A DNA stretch of 64,000 nucleotides from an uncultured Candidatus Entotheonella sp. (GTDB lineage: Bacteria > Tectomicrobia > Entotheonellia > Entotheonellales > Entotheonellaceae), in contig OY282375.1 in the NCBI GenBank assembly GCA_958295825.1, forward strand, positions 2,961,489 through 3,025,488. The letters run 5' to 3'. Position numbers and translations under genes: made by a program. Positions 25,556-35,491 of this stretch are shown in pieces. Under the pieces are notes generated by a model that saw nothing but the letters and a program-made list of their open reading frames with translations, made no database searches and was not told the origin of the DNA. Numbering within the stretch: position 1 is the first letter of the stretch; each line of letters begins with the position of its first letter.

Positions 25556-26932
25556 CTACTCACTTCCGCTCCCCCCCCCCGCTCCAGGCGCCCTGCCTGG
25601 CGCGGGCAGGACAGCAGACCCGCCTCGGACCGCACTGACGGGGAACTCCGCTTTCCATATCTGGCCTTCCCCTGGTATGAACTGGCCCGTCCGGATACTG
25701 GTGATCTCGTAATCCGGGAGTGGCCTGGTCAACAGACATTTCCCGCCAAAGCGCCTGCCATTGTGCCAGCCAAAGTTAAAGTCAAGGTTGTCGAAACCGT
25801 GCTGCTTGCGGACGGCGGGAAGGTCATTGGCGTCGGCGGGGATGATGTGCACAAAGAAGCGTGGCTCTGTATCCGCCCGAGCGCATGGCTCCTTGGTGTA
25901 GATCAACTCGTTCTCGATAAGATAGACGTCAAAACTGGAGCGGACGACCGGCTTGCCGGCCACGATTGACCGGTATGCCTCCTCAAAGGCGGCAGTTCTG
26001 GTCATGACGTTGAAATATTGAAAAAACATCAACCCGATACTGCCTGCAATGACCAGAGAGCAGGTCATCATCCAGAAGGGAATCCGCCCGCCCGGCAGTT
26101 TCAGGCCGGTGAATGTCCGTGAGATTGCCGCGAGCCGTCCCTGAGCCAGCGCGAGTTCCAAAGAATAGAAAAGACAGCCGAGGCCGAACAGATACTCCCG
26201 CACCTCAGGTATGCCGACCTTACTATAACGGTAGTTCACATATGTGAAAGCCAGAACGAGCGCCAGAGTTGCAGCGGAAGCGATGACCAATTTGACTTGG
26301 CCTGAAAGCAACGTGAAGATGAGAAAAAGCAGAAGTAGCATCTTCTCCTTAAACGCCTTAAACACAATAAAGTCTAAGAATCCCCTGAGGCCATCTCCTG
26401 ATTGATAGGAAATTACCATCAGAAAGCCCAGCATCAGCAGGATTGACGGCAACGGAATCCCGAAAAGCCGGTCTTTCCGGCAAAAGAAAGCCGCGCTGGT
26501 TGCCATACACAGGATCAGCGTGCCATTCCTGTAGGGGCGGTCAAACGTGCTATAGCTGATATTGTGGACAGTGAATTCTTTCTGCTCATTCAAGTGCATC
26601 AAGAAGTCGGGCGTCGCAAACCCGAAGATGCGCTGCCCCCAACTGATTTCTTCGCCGGCGGCAAACACCATCGCCATACCGCCGAGAATATAGACGCAGC
26701 GCCGGAAGAAGCTCCGCTCCACCAAGGCCGTGACGAACAGCAAAAGGCCCGCCAGGAGAAACCAGACCGCGGTGAGATTCTCCGCCCAGTAGTCTTCCCG
26801 GGTCAGCGCATAGAGTGTCCGCGGGTCGGCAGCGAGGAGAGAGCTGAAGAAAAATACGTTCAGACACAGACAGAGGTAACCAAAGACACTAACCGTGCTG
26901 TCGAGACCTTTTGCGGGGGGGGTAGAATTCAT
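25556..26932 (-). CDS. Polytopic membrane protein with EEISWGQ motif and shared C-terminal domain, copy 1
   Basis: 458 residues. About eight hydrophobic segments; near residue 90 it carries FAAGEEISWGQRIFGF followed by HNI. The GEExSWGQ block recurs in membrane proteins of unknown function found near glycan genes; no activity has been assigned that I know of. The last ~100 residues before the tail are the shared domain (PCARADTEPRFFVH, GFDNLDFNF, FGGKC, IRTGQFIPGEGQIW). A run of eight C falls at codons 4-7 and a run of ten C at the very 3' end, where the encoded tail turns into a Gly/Ala/Ser-rich stretch ending GGGSGSE. The ATG has an AAGG site. The 5' half is almost identical in DNA to the paralogue at 27203. 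Confidence 0.8.
   Translation of the reverse strand: MNSTPPAKGLDSTVSVFGYLCLCLNVFFFSSLLAADPRTLYALTREDYWAENLTAVWFLLAGLLLFVTALVERSFFRRCVYILGGMAMVFAAGEEISWGQRIFGFATPDFLMHLNEQKEFTVHNISYSTFDRPYRNGTLILCMATSAAFFCRKDRLFGIPLPSILLMLGFLMVISYQSGDGLRGFLDFIVFKAFKEKMLLLLFLIFTLLSGQVKLVIASAATLALVLAFTYVNYRYSKVGIPEVREYLFGLGCLFYSLELALAQGRLAAISRTFTGLKLPGGRIPFWMMTCSLVIAGSIGLMFFQYFNVMTRTAAFEEAYRSIVAGKPVVRSSFDVYLIENELIYTKEPCARADTEPRFFVHIIPADANDLPAVRKQHGFDNLDFNFGWHNGRRFGGKCLLTRPLPDYEITSIRTGQFIPGEGQIWKAEFPVSAVRGGSAVLPAPGRAPGAGGGSGSE
25571..25580. repeat. Poly-C tract (10) at the 3' end of the membrane-protein gene
   Basis: Ten C in a row, shared by the 3' end of the 25556-26932 gene and the upstream part of the overlapping deacetylase frame. 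Confidence 0.88.
26915..26922. repeat. Poly-G tract (8) at the 5' end of the membrane-protein gene
   Basis: Eight G in a row (coding-strand poly-C) at codons 4-7 of the 25556-26932 gene. The paralogue at 27203-28594 lacks this tract. Confidence 0.85.
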
Positions 26933-27009
26933 ATGACCTTATCCATCCAGAAACTCAGCGGGCGTTACGACCTGCACGCCCTGGCAATCAGAGCGCCAAA
27001 CAAGCCATT

Positions 27010-27159
27010 TCACAGCAGGTCGGATTTGAGGCATTCAATAGCGGCCTTGGTCGCCAGGTTGCCGTTGAGCAGGGCAGCCTGCTCAACGGTGAAGTCGCTG
27101 TCCGTCAGGTGCTTGACGAATTGATGGCTGTCGAAGGCGAGGGCTTCGCTCATGGACAT
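27010..27159 (-). pseudogene. Truncated DUF1640 (CCDC90-like) coiled-coil protein
   Basis: 49 codons: MSMSEALAFDSHQFVKHL, then TVEQAALLNGNLATKAAIE and a TGA. Directly after the stop the same frame reads NGLFGALIARA, matching the KWLFGALIAQA membrane tail of full-length DUF1640 proteins. The family normally has ~110-190 residues with a long coiled coil, most of which is missing. A GGAGG site precedes the ATG. It sits between the two paralogous membrane-protein genes. Confidence 0.6.
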
Positions 27160-27202
27160 AGATTCTACCTCCCCCCAGAAGTTAATCAGCGACCGGGCAC
27201 CC

Positions 27203-28594
27203 TTACTCGGCGCGGACGGGGAACTCCGCTTTCCATATCTGGCCTTCCCCTGGTATGAACTGGCCGGTCCGGATACTGGTGATCTCGTAATCCGGGAGTG
27301 GCCTGGTCAACAGACACTTCCCTCCAAAGCGCGTGCCAGTGAGCCAGTCAAAGCTAAAGTCAAGGTTGTCGAAACCGTACTGCTTGCGGACGGCGGGAAG
27401 GTCATTGGCGTCGGCGGGGATGATGTGCACAAAGAAGCGTGGCTTCGTATCCGCCCGAGCGCATGGCTCCTTGGTGTAGATCAACTCGTTCTCGATGAGA
27501 TAGACGTCAAAACTGGAGCGGACGACCGGCTTGCCGGCCACGATTGACCGGTATGCCTCCTCCTCGTCGACGGTGGCTCTGGTCATGACGTTGAAATATT
27601 GAAAAAACATCAACCCGATACTGCCTGCAATGACCAGAGAGCAGGTCATCATCCAGAATGGAATCCGTCTGCCCGGCAGTTTCAGGCCGGTGAATGGCAA
27701 TGGCGCCCGTGGGATTGCCGCGAACCGTCCCTGAGCCAGCGCGAGCTCCAAAGAATAGAAAAGACAGCCGATGCCGAACAGATACTCGCGCACCTCATAC
27801 ACGCTTCCAATATCGACGTTACTATGGTAGTTCACATATGTGAGAGCCAGAACGAGCGCCAGAGTTGCAGCGGAAGCGATGACCAATTTGACTTGCCCTG
27901 AAAATAACGCGAAGAGGAGAAAGAGCAAAAGCAGCCCCTTCTCCTCAACTACGATAAATCCTAAGGACCTTTTGACGCCCACCAAGTATTCTCTGAAATT
28001 CGCTCCTGAGAGTTCTTTGAGGTTACCTCCTGGTTCATAGGAAATTACCATCAGAAAGCCCAGCATCAGCAGGACCGACGGCAGCGGAATCCCGATAAGC
28101 TTGTCTTTCCCGCAAAAGAAAGCCGCGCTGGTTGCCATGCACAGGACCAGCGTGCCATTCAACCAGATAATATCAAACGATTTATTGGCGATATTGTGGA
28201 CAGTGAATTCTTTCTGCTCATTCAAGTGCATCAAGAAGTCGGGCGTCGCAAACCCGAAGATGCGCTGCCCCCAACTGATTTCTTCGCCGGCGGCAAACAC
28301 CATCGCCATACCGCCGAGAATATAGACGCAGCGCCGGAAGAAGCTCCGCTCCACCAAGGCCGTGACGAACAGCAAAAGGCCCGCCAGGAGAAACCAGACC
28401 GCGGTGAGATTCTCCGCCCAGTAGTCTTCCCGGGTCAGCGCATAGAGTGTCCGCGGGTCGGCAGCGAGGAGAGAGCTGAAGAAAAATACGTTCAGACACA
28501 GACAGAGGTAACCAAGGACACCAACCGTGCTGTCGAGGCTCTTTTGTGGGGGAGGGGCGATGGTGGCTTTACGTCGCGCGGCCTGGTTTGCCAT
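27203..28594 (-). CDS. Polytopic membrane protein with EEISWGQ motif and shared C-terminal domain, copy 2
   Basis: 463 residues, a paralogue of the 25556 protein. The block from about 28196 to 28530 is nearly identical in DNA to 26564-26900, pointing to recent duplication or gene conversion. The middle (around PGGNLKELSGANFREYLV) differs. The shared C-terminal domain is intact: PCARADTKPRFFVH, GFDNLDFSF, FGGKC, IRTGQFIPGEGQIW. It ends soon after the domain (EFPVRAE), so it lacks the low-complexity tail of its neighbour. The ATG has a GGAGAAGGCGAGAGA leader. Function unknown; envelope location is inferred from the membrane helices and the two Cys in the domain. Confidence 0.82.
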   Translation of the reverse strand: MANQAARRKATIAPPPQKSLDSTVGVLGYLCLCLNVFFFSSLLAADPRTLYALTREDYWAENLTAVWFLLAGLLLFVTALVERSFFRRCVYILGGMAMVFAAGEEISWGQRIFGFATPDFLMHLNEQKEFTVHNIANKSFDIIWLNGTLVLCMATSAAFFCGKDKLIGIPLPSVLLMLGFLMVISYEPGGNLKELSGANFREYLVGVKRSLGFIVVEEKGLLLLFLLFALFSGQVKLVIASAATLALVLALTYVNYHSNVDIGSVYEVREYLFGIGCLFYSLELALAQGRFAAIPRAPLPFTGLKLPGRRIPFWMMTCSLVIAGSIGLMFFQYFNVMTRATVDEEEAYRSIVAGKPVVRSSFDVYLIENELIYTKEPCARADTKPRFFVHIIPADANDLPAVRKQYGFDNLDFSFDWLTGTRFGGKCLLTRPLPDYEITSIRTGQFIPGEGQIWKAEFPVRAE

Positions 28595-28759
28595 GGTGTC
28601 TCTCGCCTTCTCCGGAAATCATGATTCGCCTGTGTCCGTTCTCGCCCGAGTCATGCCTGTTGTATGTTCAATCCGGCTCGACATGAGTCTGTCTTCAAGC
28701 GGCTGCGCTCCCGGTGTGCGCCTGCACCGGAAAACGCGGTGTCGAAGCACCGGACGCGA

Positions 28760-30367
28760 TCAGCGGCCTTGTCCGCCATCCACCGCGCCAACGGGGAACT
28801 CGGCCTCCCAGATCCGGCCTTCGCCAGGAGTGAACTGCCCGGTCCGGATGCGGGCGATGGGATAGTCGGGCAGCGGACGCTCCGCGATGCACTGGCCGCC
28901 AAAGGCCAGGGCGGCGTTTCCCCCGTAGTGGAAATCCAGATTGTCGAAGCCATACTGCTGGCGATGGGCCGGCAGGTCTTCCACGTTTTCCGGGACGACG
29001 TGCAGAAAAAACCGCGCTTGCACATCCGCCGCGCTGCACGGCGACTTGAGGTAGGCCACCGTGTTCTCGCCGGTATAGACGTCGAAGACGGAGCGGGCCG
29101 CCGGCTCGCCGGACGCGATGGACTCATAGTCCGTCAGCCAGGAGGGAGGTGGCGGGGGCGAGGCCGGGCGCTTTCGCGTCGTGCAGATCGCCTGGTTCTG
29201 TTTCAAGTACTCGAGCAGGGCTTCCGCCGCCCATTGATGGCCAGCGACGTTCCAGTGGCCGTCGTGCGCCCACGCCGCATCCCTCCAGGGTATGGCGCCC
29301 TGGCGGGTTATGTAGTCGTACTGGTCGATGACGGGGATGCCCCGCGATTCGGCCAGAGCGGTCATGCGGTCGAATGCGAGGTCGCCTCGGGTGCCCATGG
29401 TGTGTGAGGACAGAATGACCACCGCGGTGCCGTCGCGGTCCGCGCGTTCCCTAAATTGGTCTAGTGCGAAGGCTGTGAAATCCAAGGCATCCTCGTAGAC
29501 GGGAGGCAAATCCTGTGTGGACTTGAACGGGGCACCGATGTGTCCCCGCGTCGTTGAGGCAGAAGCGCGCCACTTGGCATCCAGCCAGTTCGCGAGGGGG
29601 GATATGCCGGTCAGGTGGTCCGTGGCGCGCGTATACCAAGGTACAGGTGGAGGAGGCATCGCGGCCATCCGGACTGCCGCACCGGGATAGGGCGGACGCA
29701 GCGTGATGGTTCCATCCGCGTCTCGTGTCGCGGAGACATACTTGAGTCGGTCCGGATCCACTCCCCGGTGCAACCCATCCAGGATGGGCGCATTGTTCAT
29801 GAAGTCGTTGGAAACGAAGGCGAGCACCAACAGGGCGGGCCGGAGATGCCGTGCGAATTCGTCGTAGTACGCCAGTTGATTGACTTGGCCGGTGCCGGAG
29901 ATCCCGAACGCCGAGGTCGTGATGTCCAGATGGCGTAGCTCCTCGGCGGCGAGCTCTTCCAGCCGAACGTGAAATTTGTCGGCGATGGGAACCTGGAGCG
30001 CCTCCACATAAGAATCGCCGATCATGGCGACGTGGCAGCTTGCCGCGGCTCGCTCGAGCATGATGGGTTCGCGGTCGGGAAACCCCAGGATGTTCGTGCG
30101 AGAGATGGTCCAGAAGTCAAGGCCGTTCGTATGACGCACCTCCGCGTTGGGCGTGAATATCGCCCCGACAGTTGGAGACCAAGCGTAGGGATGGACCTTC
30201 TCCACGAAGGGCGTCCGCAGCCGGAAGTACGTTTCACCGGCAACTCCAATCAGCGCTAGGCCCAGCACGAGAAACAGTGCGTTCCAGCCGACCAGGCGCA
30301 GCACGCGGCGGATGCGCCCGGCAACGGATGGATGCGGCTTCACGCCGTGCGTTTTCGCGTTAGACAT
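28760..30367 (-). CDS. Membrane-anchored SGNH/AlgX-like glycan O-acyltransferase with shared C-terminal domain
   Basis: 535 residues. One N-terminal membrane helix (VGWNALFLVLGLALIGVAG), then an SGNH domain: nucleophile block MIGDSYVEALQV near residue 115, SNDF near 190 and the Asp-x-x-His block AHDGHWNVAGH near 385. AlgJ/AlgX-type proteins of this form O-acetylate exported polysaccharides in the periplasm. After a Pro-rich linker (RPASPPPPPSW) comes the shared C-terminal domain with PCSAADVQARFFLH, GFDNLDFHY, FGGQC and IRTGQFTPGEGRIW. The ATG has an AGGAAAAC site. Its presence shows the domain is not tied to glycosyltransferases. The partial copies at 21372, 24731 and 31567 come from this gene type. 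Confidence 0.82.
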   Translation of the reverse strand: MSNAKTHGVKPHPSVAGRIRRVLRLVGWNALFLVLGLALIGVAGETYFRLRTPFVEKVHPYAWSPTVGAIFTPNAEVRHTNGLDFWTISRTNILGFPDREPIMLERAAASCHVAMIGDSYVEALQVPIADKFHVRLEELAAEELRHLDITTSAFGISGTGQVNQLAYYDEFARHLRPALLVLAFVSNDFMNNAPILDGLHRGVDPDRLKYVSATRDADGTITLRPPYPGAAVRMAAMPPPPVPWYTRATDHLTGISPLANWLDAKWRASASTTRGHIGAPFKSTQDLPPVYEDALDFTAFALDQFRERADRDGTAVVILSSHTMGTRGDLAFDRMTALAESRGIPVIDQYDYITRQGAIPWRDAAWAHDGHWNVAGHQWAAEALLEYLKQNQAICTTRKRPASPPPPPSWLTDYESIASGEPAARSVFDVYTGENTVAYLKSPCSAADVQARFFLHVVPENVEDLPAHRQQYGFDNLDFHYGGNAALAFGGQCIAERPLPDYPIARIRTGQFTPGEGRIWEAEFPVGAVDGGQGR

Positions 30368-30445
30368 GGGTGTTGTTTTCCTATGGTCGTGGGCTGGCCG
30401 TATACATCATCGTTCATGGGCGTATTCATTCGATCGCTCCACCCG

Positions 30446-31566
30446 TCAGTCCGGCTCGAACGAGTCCGCATACTCGCGCTTGAGCGCCGGGTCCTGCGCC
30501 TCTTTGCGCAGGAAGCAGTTGCCGATGGCGAGGCAGTCGATATCCGTGCTCATGAAGCAGCGCAAGGCGTCCGCCGGGGTACAGACGATGGGCTCGCCGC
30601 GCACGTTGAAGCTGGTGTTCACGATGACTGGGCAGCCTGTCTTGGCTTTGAAGGCTTCCAGCAGCGCGTGGTAGCGGGGGTTGGTTTCGCGATGGACGGT
30701 CTGCACGCGGGCGGAGTAGTCCACGTGGGTCACCGCGGGAACGTCCGAGCGCGGCACGTTCAACCGGTCGATGCCGAACAACGCTTCCTGCGCTTGCGCC
30801 GCTCGGCTCTTACGTCCGCCAGCAGCAGCATGTAGGGACTGTCGCGGTCGAGCTCGAACCAGTCCGCGACATCTTCGCGCAGCACGCTCGGCGCGAAGGG
30901 GCGAAACGACTCGCGGTGCTTGACCTTGAGGTTGAGCGTCTTCTGCATGGTGGGCGAACGGGCGTCTCCCAGGATCGACCGGTTACCGAGGGCGCGCGGG
31001 CCGAACTCCATGCGGCCCTGGAACCAGCCGACCGCTTCGCCCGCGGCCAGCGCCTCGGCTGCGGTGTCGATCAGCGCGTCGTCCGCGAGCGTCTCATAGC
31101 GTGCGCCGGCGGCATCGAGTGCCCGGCGGACTTGATCCAAGCTGAATGCGGGACCGAGGAAGGCTCCGTGCATGGCGCCCCCCCCCCCCCGCACGACATC
31201 GACCGACCGGTCTTTTCGAGGCTGGCGCGGTTCGCCGAACAGGCGGTGACTCGCCGTCAGCGCGGCGCCCAACGTACCCCCGGCGTCGCCCGCCGCGGGT
31301 TGAATCCAGAGGTCGTCGAACTGGCCGTCCCGTAGCACCTTGCCGTTGGCCACGCAGTTGAGCGCCACGCCGCCGGCGAGACAAAGATAGGGGATGCCAG
31401 TCTCCTTCCGTAGCGCGCGGGTCAGTCGCAACACAGCTTCCTCAATGACGGCCTGCACCGAGGCGTCAGTGGCTCCTCCGGCTGGCGCGGCGGGGCGCCG
31501 AACAGCGCGTCGAACTTGCCGTTGGTCATCGTCAGCCCGGTGCAGTAGTCGAAACAGAATGTTGCT
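30446..31566 (-). pseudogene. NodU/CmcH-type carbamoyltransferase, truncated and frameshifted
   Basis: Three phases join to give GLTMTNGKFDALFGAPPRQP, LCLAGGVALNCVANGKVL, AVGWFQGRMEFGPRALGNRS, ILGDARSPTMQKTLNLKVKH and, after a shift near 30785, TGCPVIVNTSFNVRGEP. These are the C-terminal half of O-carbamoyltransferases that modify sugars in Nod factors, antibiotics and surface glycans. The first ~200 residues are absent and replaced by an SGNH-type membrane anchor. A 13-base C tract (31178-31190) lies inside it. As assembled it cannot make an active enzyme. Confidence 0.75.
31178..31190. repeat. Poly-C tract (13) in the carbamoyltransferase pseudogene
   Basis: Thirteen C in a row, the longest homopolymer in the window. 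It encodes Arg-Gly-Gly-Gly-Gly on the minus strand. Confidence 0.9.
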
Positions 31567-31670
31567 CTCCATGAAGGGCACCCGCAGCCGGAAGTACGTT
31601 TCACCGACGACTCCAATCAGCGCCAGGCCCGCCATGAGAAACAGCCCGTTCCAGCCGACCAGGCGCAGCG
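31567..31670 (-). pseudogene. N-terminal anchor fragment of an SGNH-type protein fused to carbamoyltransferase
   Basis: Encodes ALRLVGWNGLFLMAGLALIG then VVGETYFRLRVPFME, the same anchor as the 28760-30367 protein, and then changes abruptly to carbamoyltransferase sequence. It is the second relic of this anchor in the window. Confidence 0.65.
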
Positions 31671-31699
31671 CGCATCACCAAGCTCAGGACCTATAAACC

Positions 31700-32175
31700 T
31701 ATCATTGGGCGTGTATTGATGCCGCGCATCTCAAGACACGTCGCACCGCAGCCTGTCGGCTCGAAAAGGGGCTTTTCCACCCTGTATCGGACGTACCCGA
31801 GGCGGCCTCAATGCCAAGCTCCACGCAGTCTGCACCGGCGACGGCAAGCCCCTGATCCTGCGATTGAAGAGGGCCAGGTCATCGACTACCTTGGGAGCTG
31901 AAGCAGGACTTCATGTTTTACCGGCTGCCGCCATCCTGATCGCCGACAAAGGCTATGACAGCGACGCCCTTGGCGAGCGTGGCATTACAGCCTGCATTGC
32001 GGATGGCGTCAACCGTAAGGAGCCGATTGCCTGTGACAGCGAGCTTGACAAGCTGCGCCATCTCATTGAACGCATGATTGGCAGGCTCAAAGATTGGCGC
32101 CGTATCGCCACACGATAGGATCGCTGTGCGCACACCCTCTACAGCGCCATCTGCATAGCTGCCACGGTTAGTTTC
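31700..32175 (+). pseudogene. IS5-family transposase, 3' part, degenerate
   Basis: Pieces of an IS5-type DDE transposase: IDAAHLKTRRTA, RGGLNAKLHAVCTGDGKPL, AAILIADKGYDSDALGERGI, HLIERMIGRLKDWRRIATR and a final AICIAAT. Several frame changes and a premature stop show that it is inactive. The N-terminal part is missing. Confidence 0.75.
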
Positions 32176-32276
32176 TAGTTATGCGTCCTGAGCCTAATAA
32201 TACGCATCACCCATGTGGTTTGGAATCCCTGAAACACGCTAACCAACAAGGCCGGAGGTGTTGAACAGGTCTCAGA

Positions 32277-32645
32277 TTGGGCTTTTTCGATGTCGAGAAT
32301 CGCTACGCCGTTCTGGATGCTAAGCATGATCCCTTGGTGAAGATCAAGGCCGTCGTTCCCTGGAAAGCCTTCCGCAGCCGCCTGGAGCAAGTCTGGCACA
32401 GCCAGCCGACAAGCTGCAAGTCCAATGCAGGGCGCAAGCCGTGGGACGCCATCGTCATGTTCAAAGCCATCATTTTGTGCTCTCTCTACAACCTGTCGGA
32501 CGACCAATTTGAATGTCAGATGCACGCCCGCCTGTCCTTCGTGCGCTTCCTGGGACTGGCGCTCGAAAACAAGGTGCCCGACGCCAAGACCGTGTGGCTC
32601 TGCCGCGAGCAGTTGTCACAGCCCTGTATCTGGGCATACGACTAA
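32277..32645 (+). pseudogene. IS5-family transposase, 5' part, truncated
   Basis: About 122 codons covering the N-terminal domain: GFFDVENRYAVLDAKHDPLV, SNAGRKPWDAIVMFKAIILC, SLYNLSDDQFECQ and ENKVPDAKTVWLCREQL. Full proteins have ~320 residues with the DDE domain; this one ends just after the N-terminal domain. It differs from the neighbouring 3' remnant and is in the wrong order to be the same gene. Confidence 0.75.
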
Positions 32646-32689
32646 TATCGTCCGCCTATGTTCAAATCCAATTGGCAGAGACTATCCGC

Positions 32690-32983
32690 ATGACTACACC
32701 ACCAGACAATCCCGGAATCATCCCATTGGTTGGACCTGCCGCAGACAACCCCTACAGCTACCACCCCTCCTGCGAAGCCGCAAAGCAATTTTTGGACGGT
32801 TGCAGGTGTGACTGTTGCCCTCTGCACATTACTCGTTGCATTGGTAGATATTATCCGCCACTGGTGATCGGCAGGGCCAACCGATTGCTACGGCGACTTT
32901 CACGAGCGCTCCAGTGCCTGATCGCCGATGCCAGTTTAGAGGTCCCACCTGATCCGCAGGGCCACCTTTTCGGGGAGGTGTAG
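32690..32983 (+). CDS. Small hypothetical protein, Cys-containing
   Basis: 98 residues: MTTPPDNPGIIPLVGPAADN, a Cys cluster (DGCRCDCCPLHITRCIG), then RLLRRLSRALQCLIADASLE. The stop is followed 3 bases later by the DUF1828 gene start, so the two are probably translated together. I do not recognise a family. The clustered Cys could bind a metal, which is inference. No strong ribosome binding site precedes the ATG; a start further upstream is possible because the frame is open. Confidence 0.45.
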   Translation: MTTPPDNPGIIPLVGPAADNPYSYHPSCEAAKQFLDGCRCDCCPLHITRCIGRYYPPLVIGRANRLLRRLSRALQCLIADASLEVPPDPQGHLFGEV

Positions 32984-32986
32984 GCG

Positions 32987-33433
32987 ATGGCCATCGAGAC
33001 CGTGGAGCGAGACTTTCACGACAAGGTCTCGACGAAGATTCGGCTCGCAGCCGAGGGCATGGAATGCTTCCGCGTGTTGATGCCCTTCCTGTCCGAAGAC
33101 GGCGACCATTTGTCCATCGTCCTGAAGAAGGAAGGCGCCCGGTGGGTGCTATCCGACGAGGCGCACACGTACCTGCACCTTACCTGTGACCTGGACGAGA
33201 GAGACCTCCATACCGGCACACGCCAGAAGATCATCGCCAACGCGCTGTCTGTTTTCCAGGTCGAAGATCGGGACGGGGAGCTGGTACTCGAGGTGCCGGA
33301 TGAACGCTACGGCGACGCGCTCTATTCATTTGTTCAGGCGCTTCTCAAGATCACGGACGTCTCGTACCTGTCGCGGGAGCTGGCTCGGTCCATGTGGACC
33401 TTGCGCCGGAGTCGAGACCGTTTGGCGCGGTAA
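32987..33433 (+). CDS. DUF1828 domain protein, shortened at the C-terminus
   Basis: 148 residues. SEDGDHLSIVLKKEGARWVL then SDEAHTYLHLTCDLDE is the DUF1828 pattern (often followed by DUF1829), seen in phage- or plasmid-associated proteins of unknown function. Family members usually run to 230-300 residues; this one ends in ARSMWTLRRSRDRLAR, where the second domain would begin, so a frameshift near 33390 is likely. It is coupled to the small gene upstream. Confidence 0.65.
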   Translation: MAIETVERDFHDKVSTKIRLAAEGMECFRVLMPFLSEDGDHLSIVLKKEGARWVLSDEAHTYLHLTCDLDERDLHTGTRQKIIANALSVFQVEDRDGELVLEVPDERYGDALYSFVQALLKITDVSYLSRELARSMWTLRRSRDRLAR

Positions 33434-33493
33434 GCTCGGCATACCGGAGCCGATGAGAAAGGGAAGGGCAGGATAAGGGGTAGAACTCCGGCT

Positions 33494-35275
<1,782 letters not shown>

Positions 35276-35371
35276 GGTGGATTCTCCGCCTTCTGAAATC
35301 TGGGAATATCGGATGGAAGTTGAATCATGCCACAGCCCAACGACGCACGGCAACGAAGCCCGGCGGCGCAA

Positions 35372-35400
35372 TTGACCCTCCCCTCCTTATATCCTATGAT
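35372..35400 (+). promoter_or_regulatory. Sigma-70 promoter for glcDEF
   Basis: TTGACC at 35372-35377, a 17-base spacer and TATGAT at 35395-35400. It is located about 90 bases upstream of glcD and directed towards it. Confidence 0.72.
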
Positions 35401-35491
35401 TGCGCTTCTTGCAGCCATACAACCTTCCAACACAGCCGCCCCCCGATCAAGCCAGGGGCAGGCTCTGCGGCACTTGGCAGGGAGATACGCC

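Noticed and set aside
32655..32700. GTTCAAATCC segment suggesting a tRNA T-arm
   Set aside because: No acceptor stem, D-arm or anticodon arm can be paired around it.
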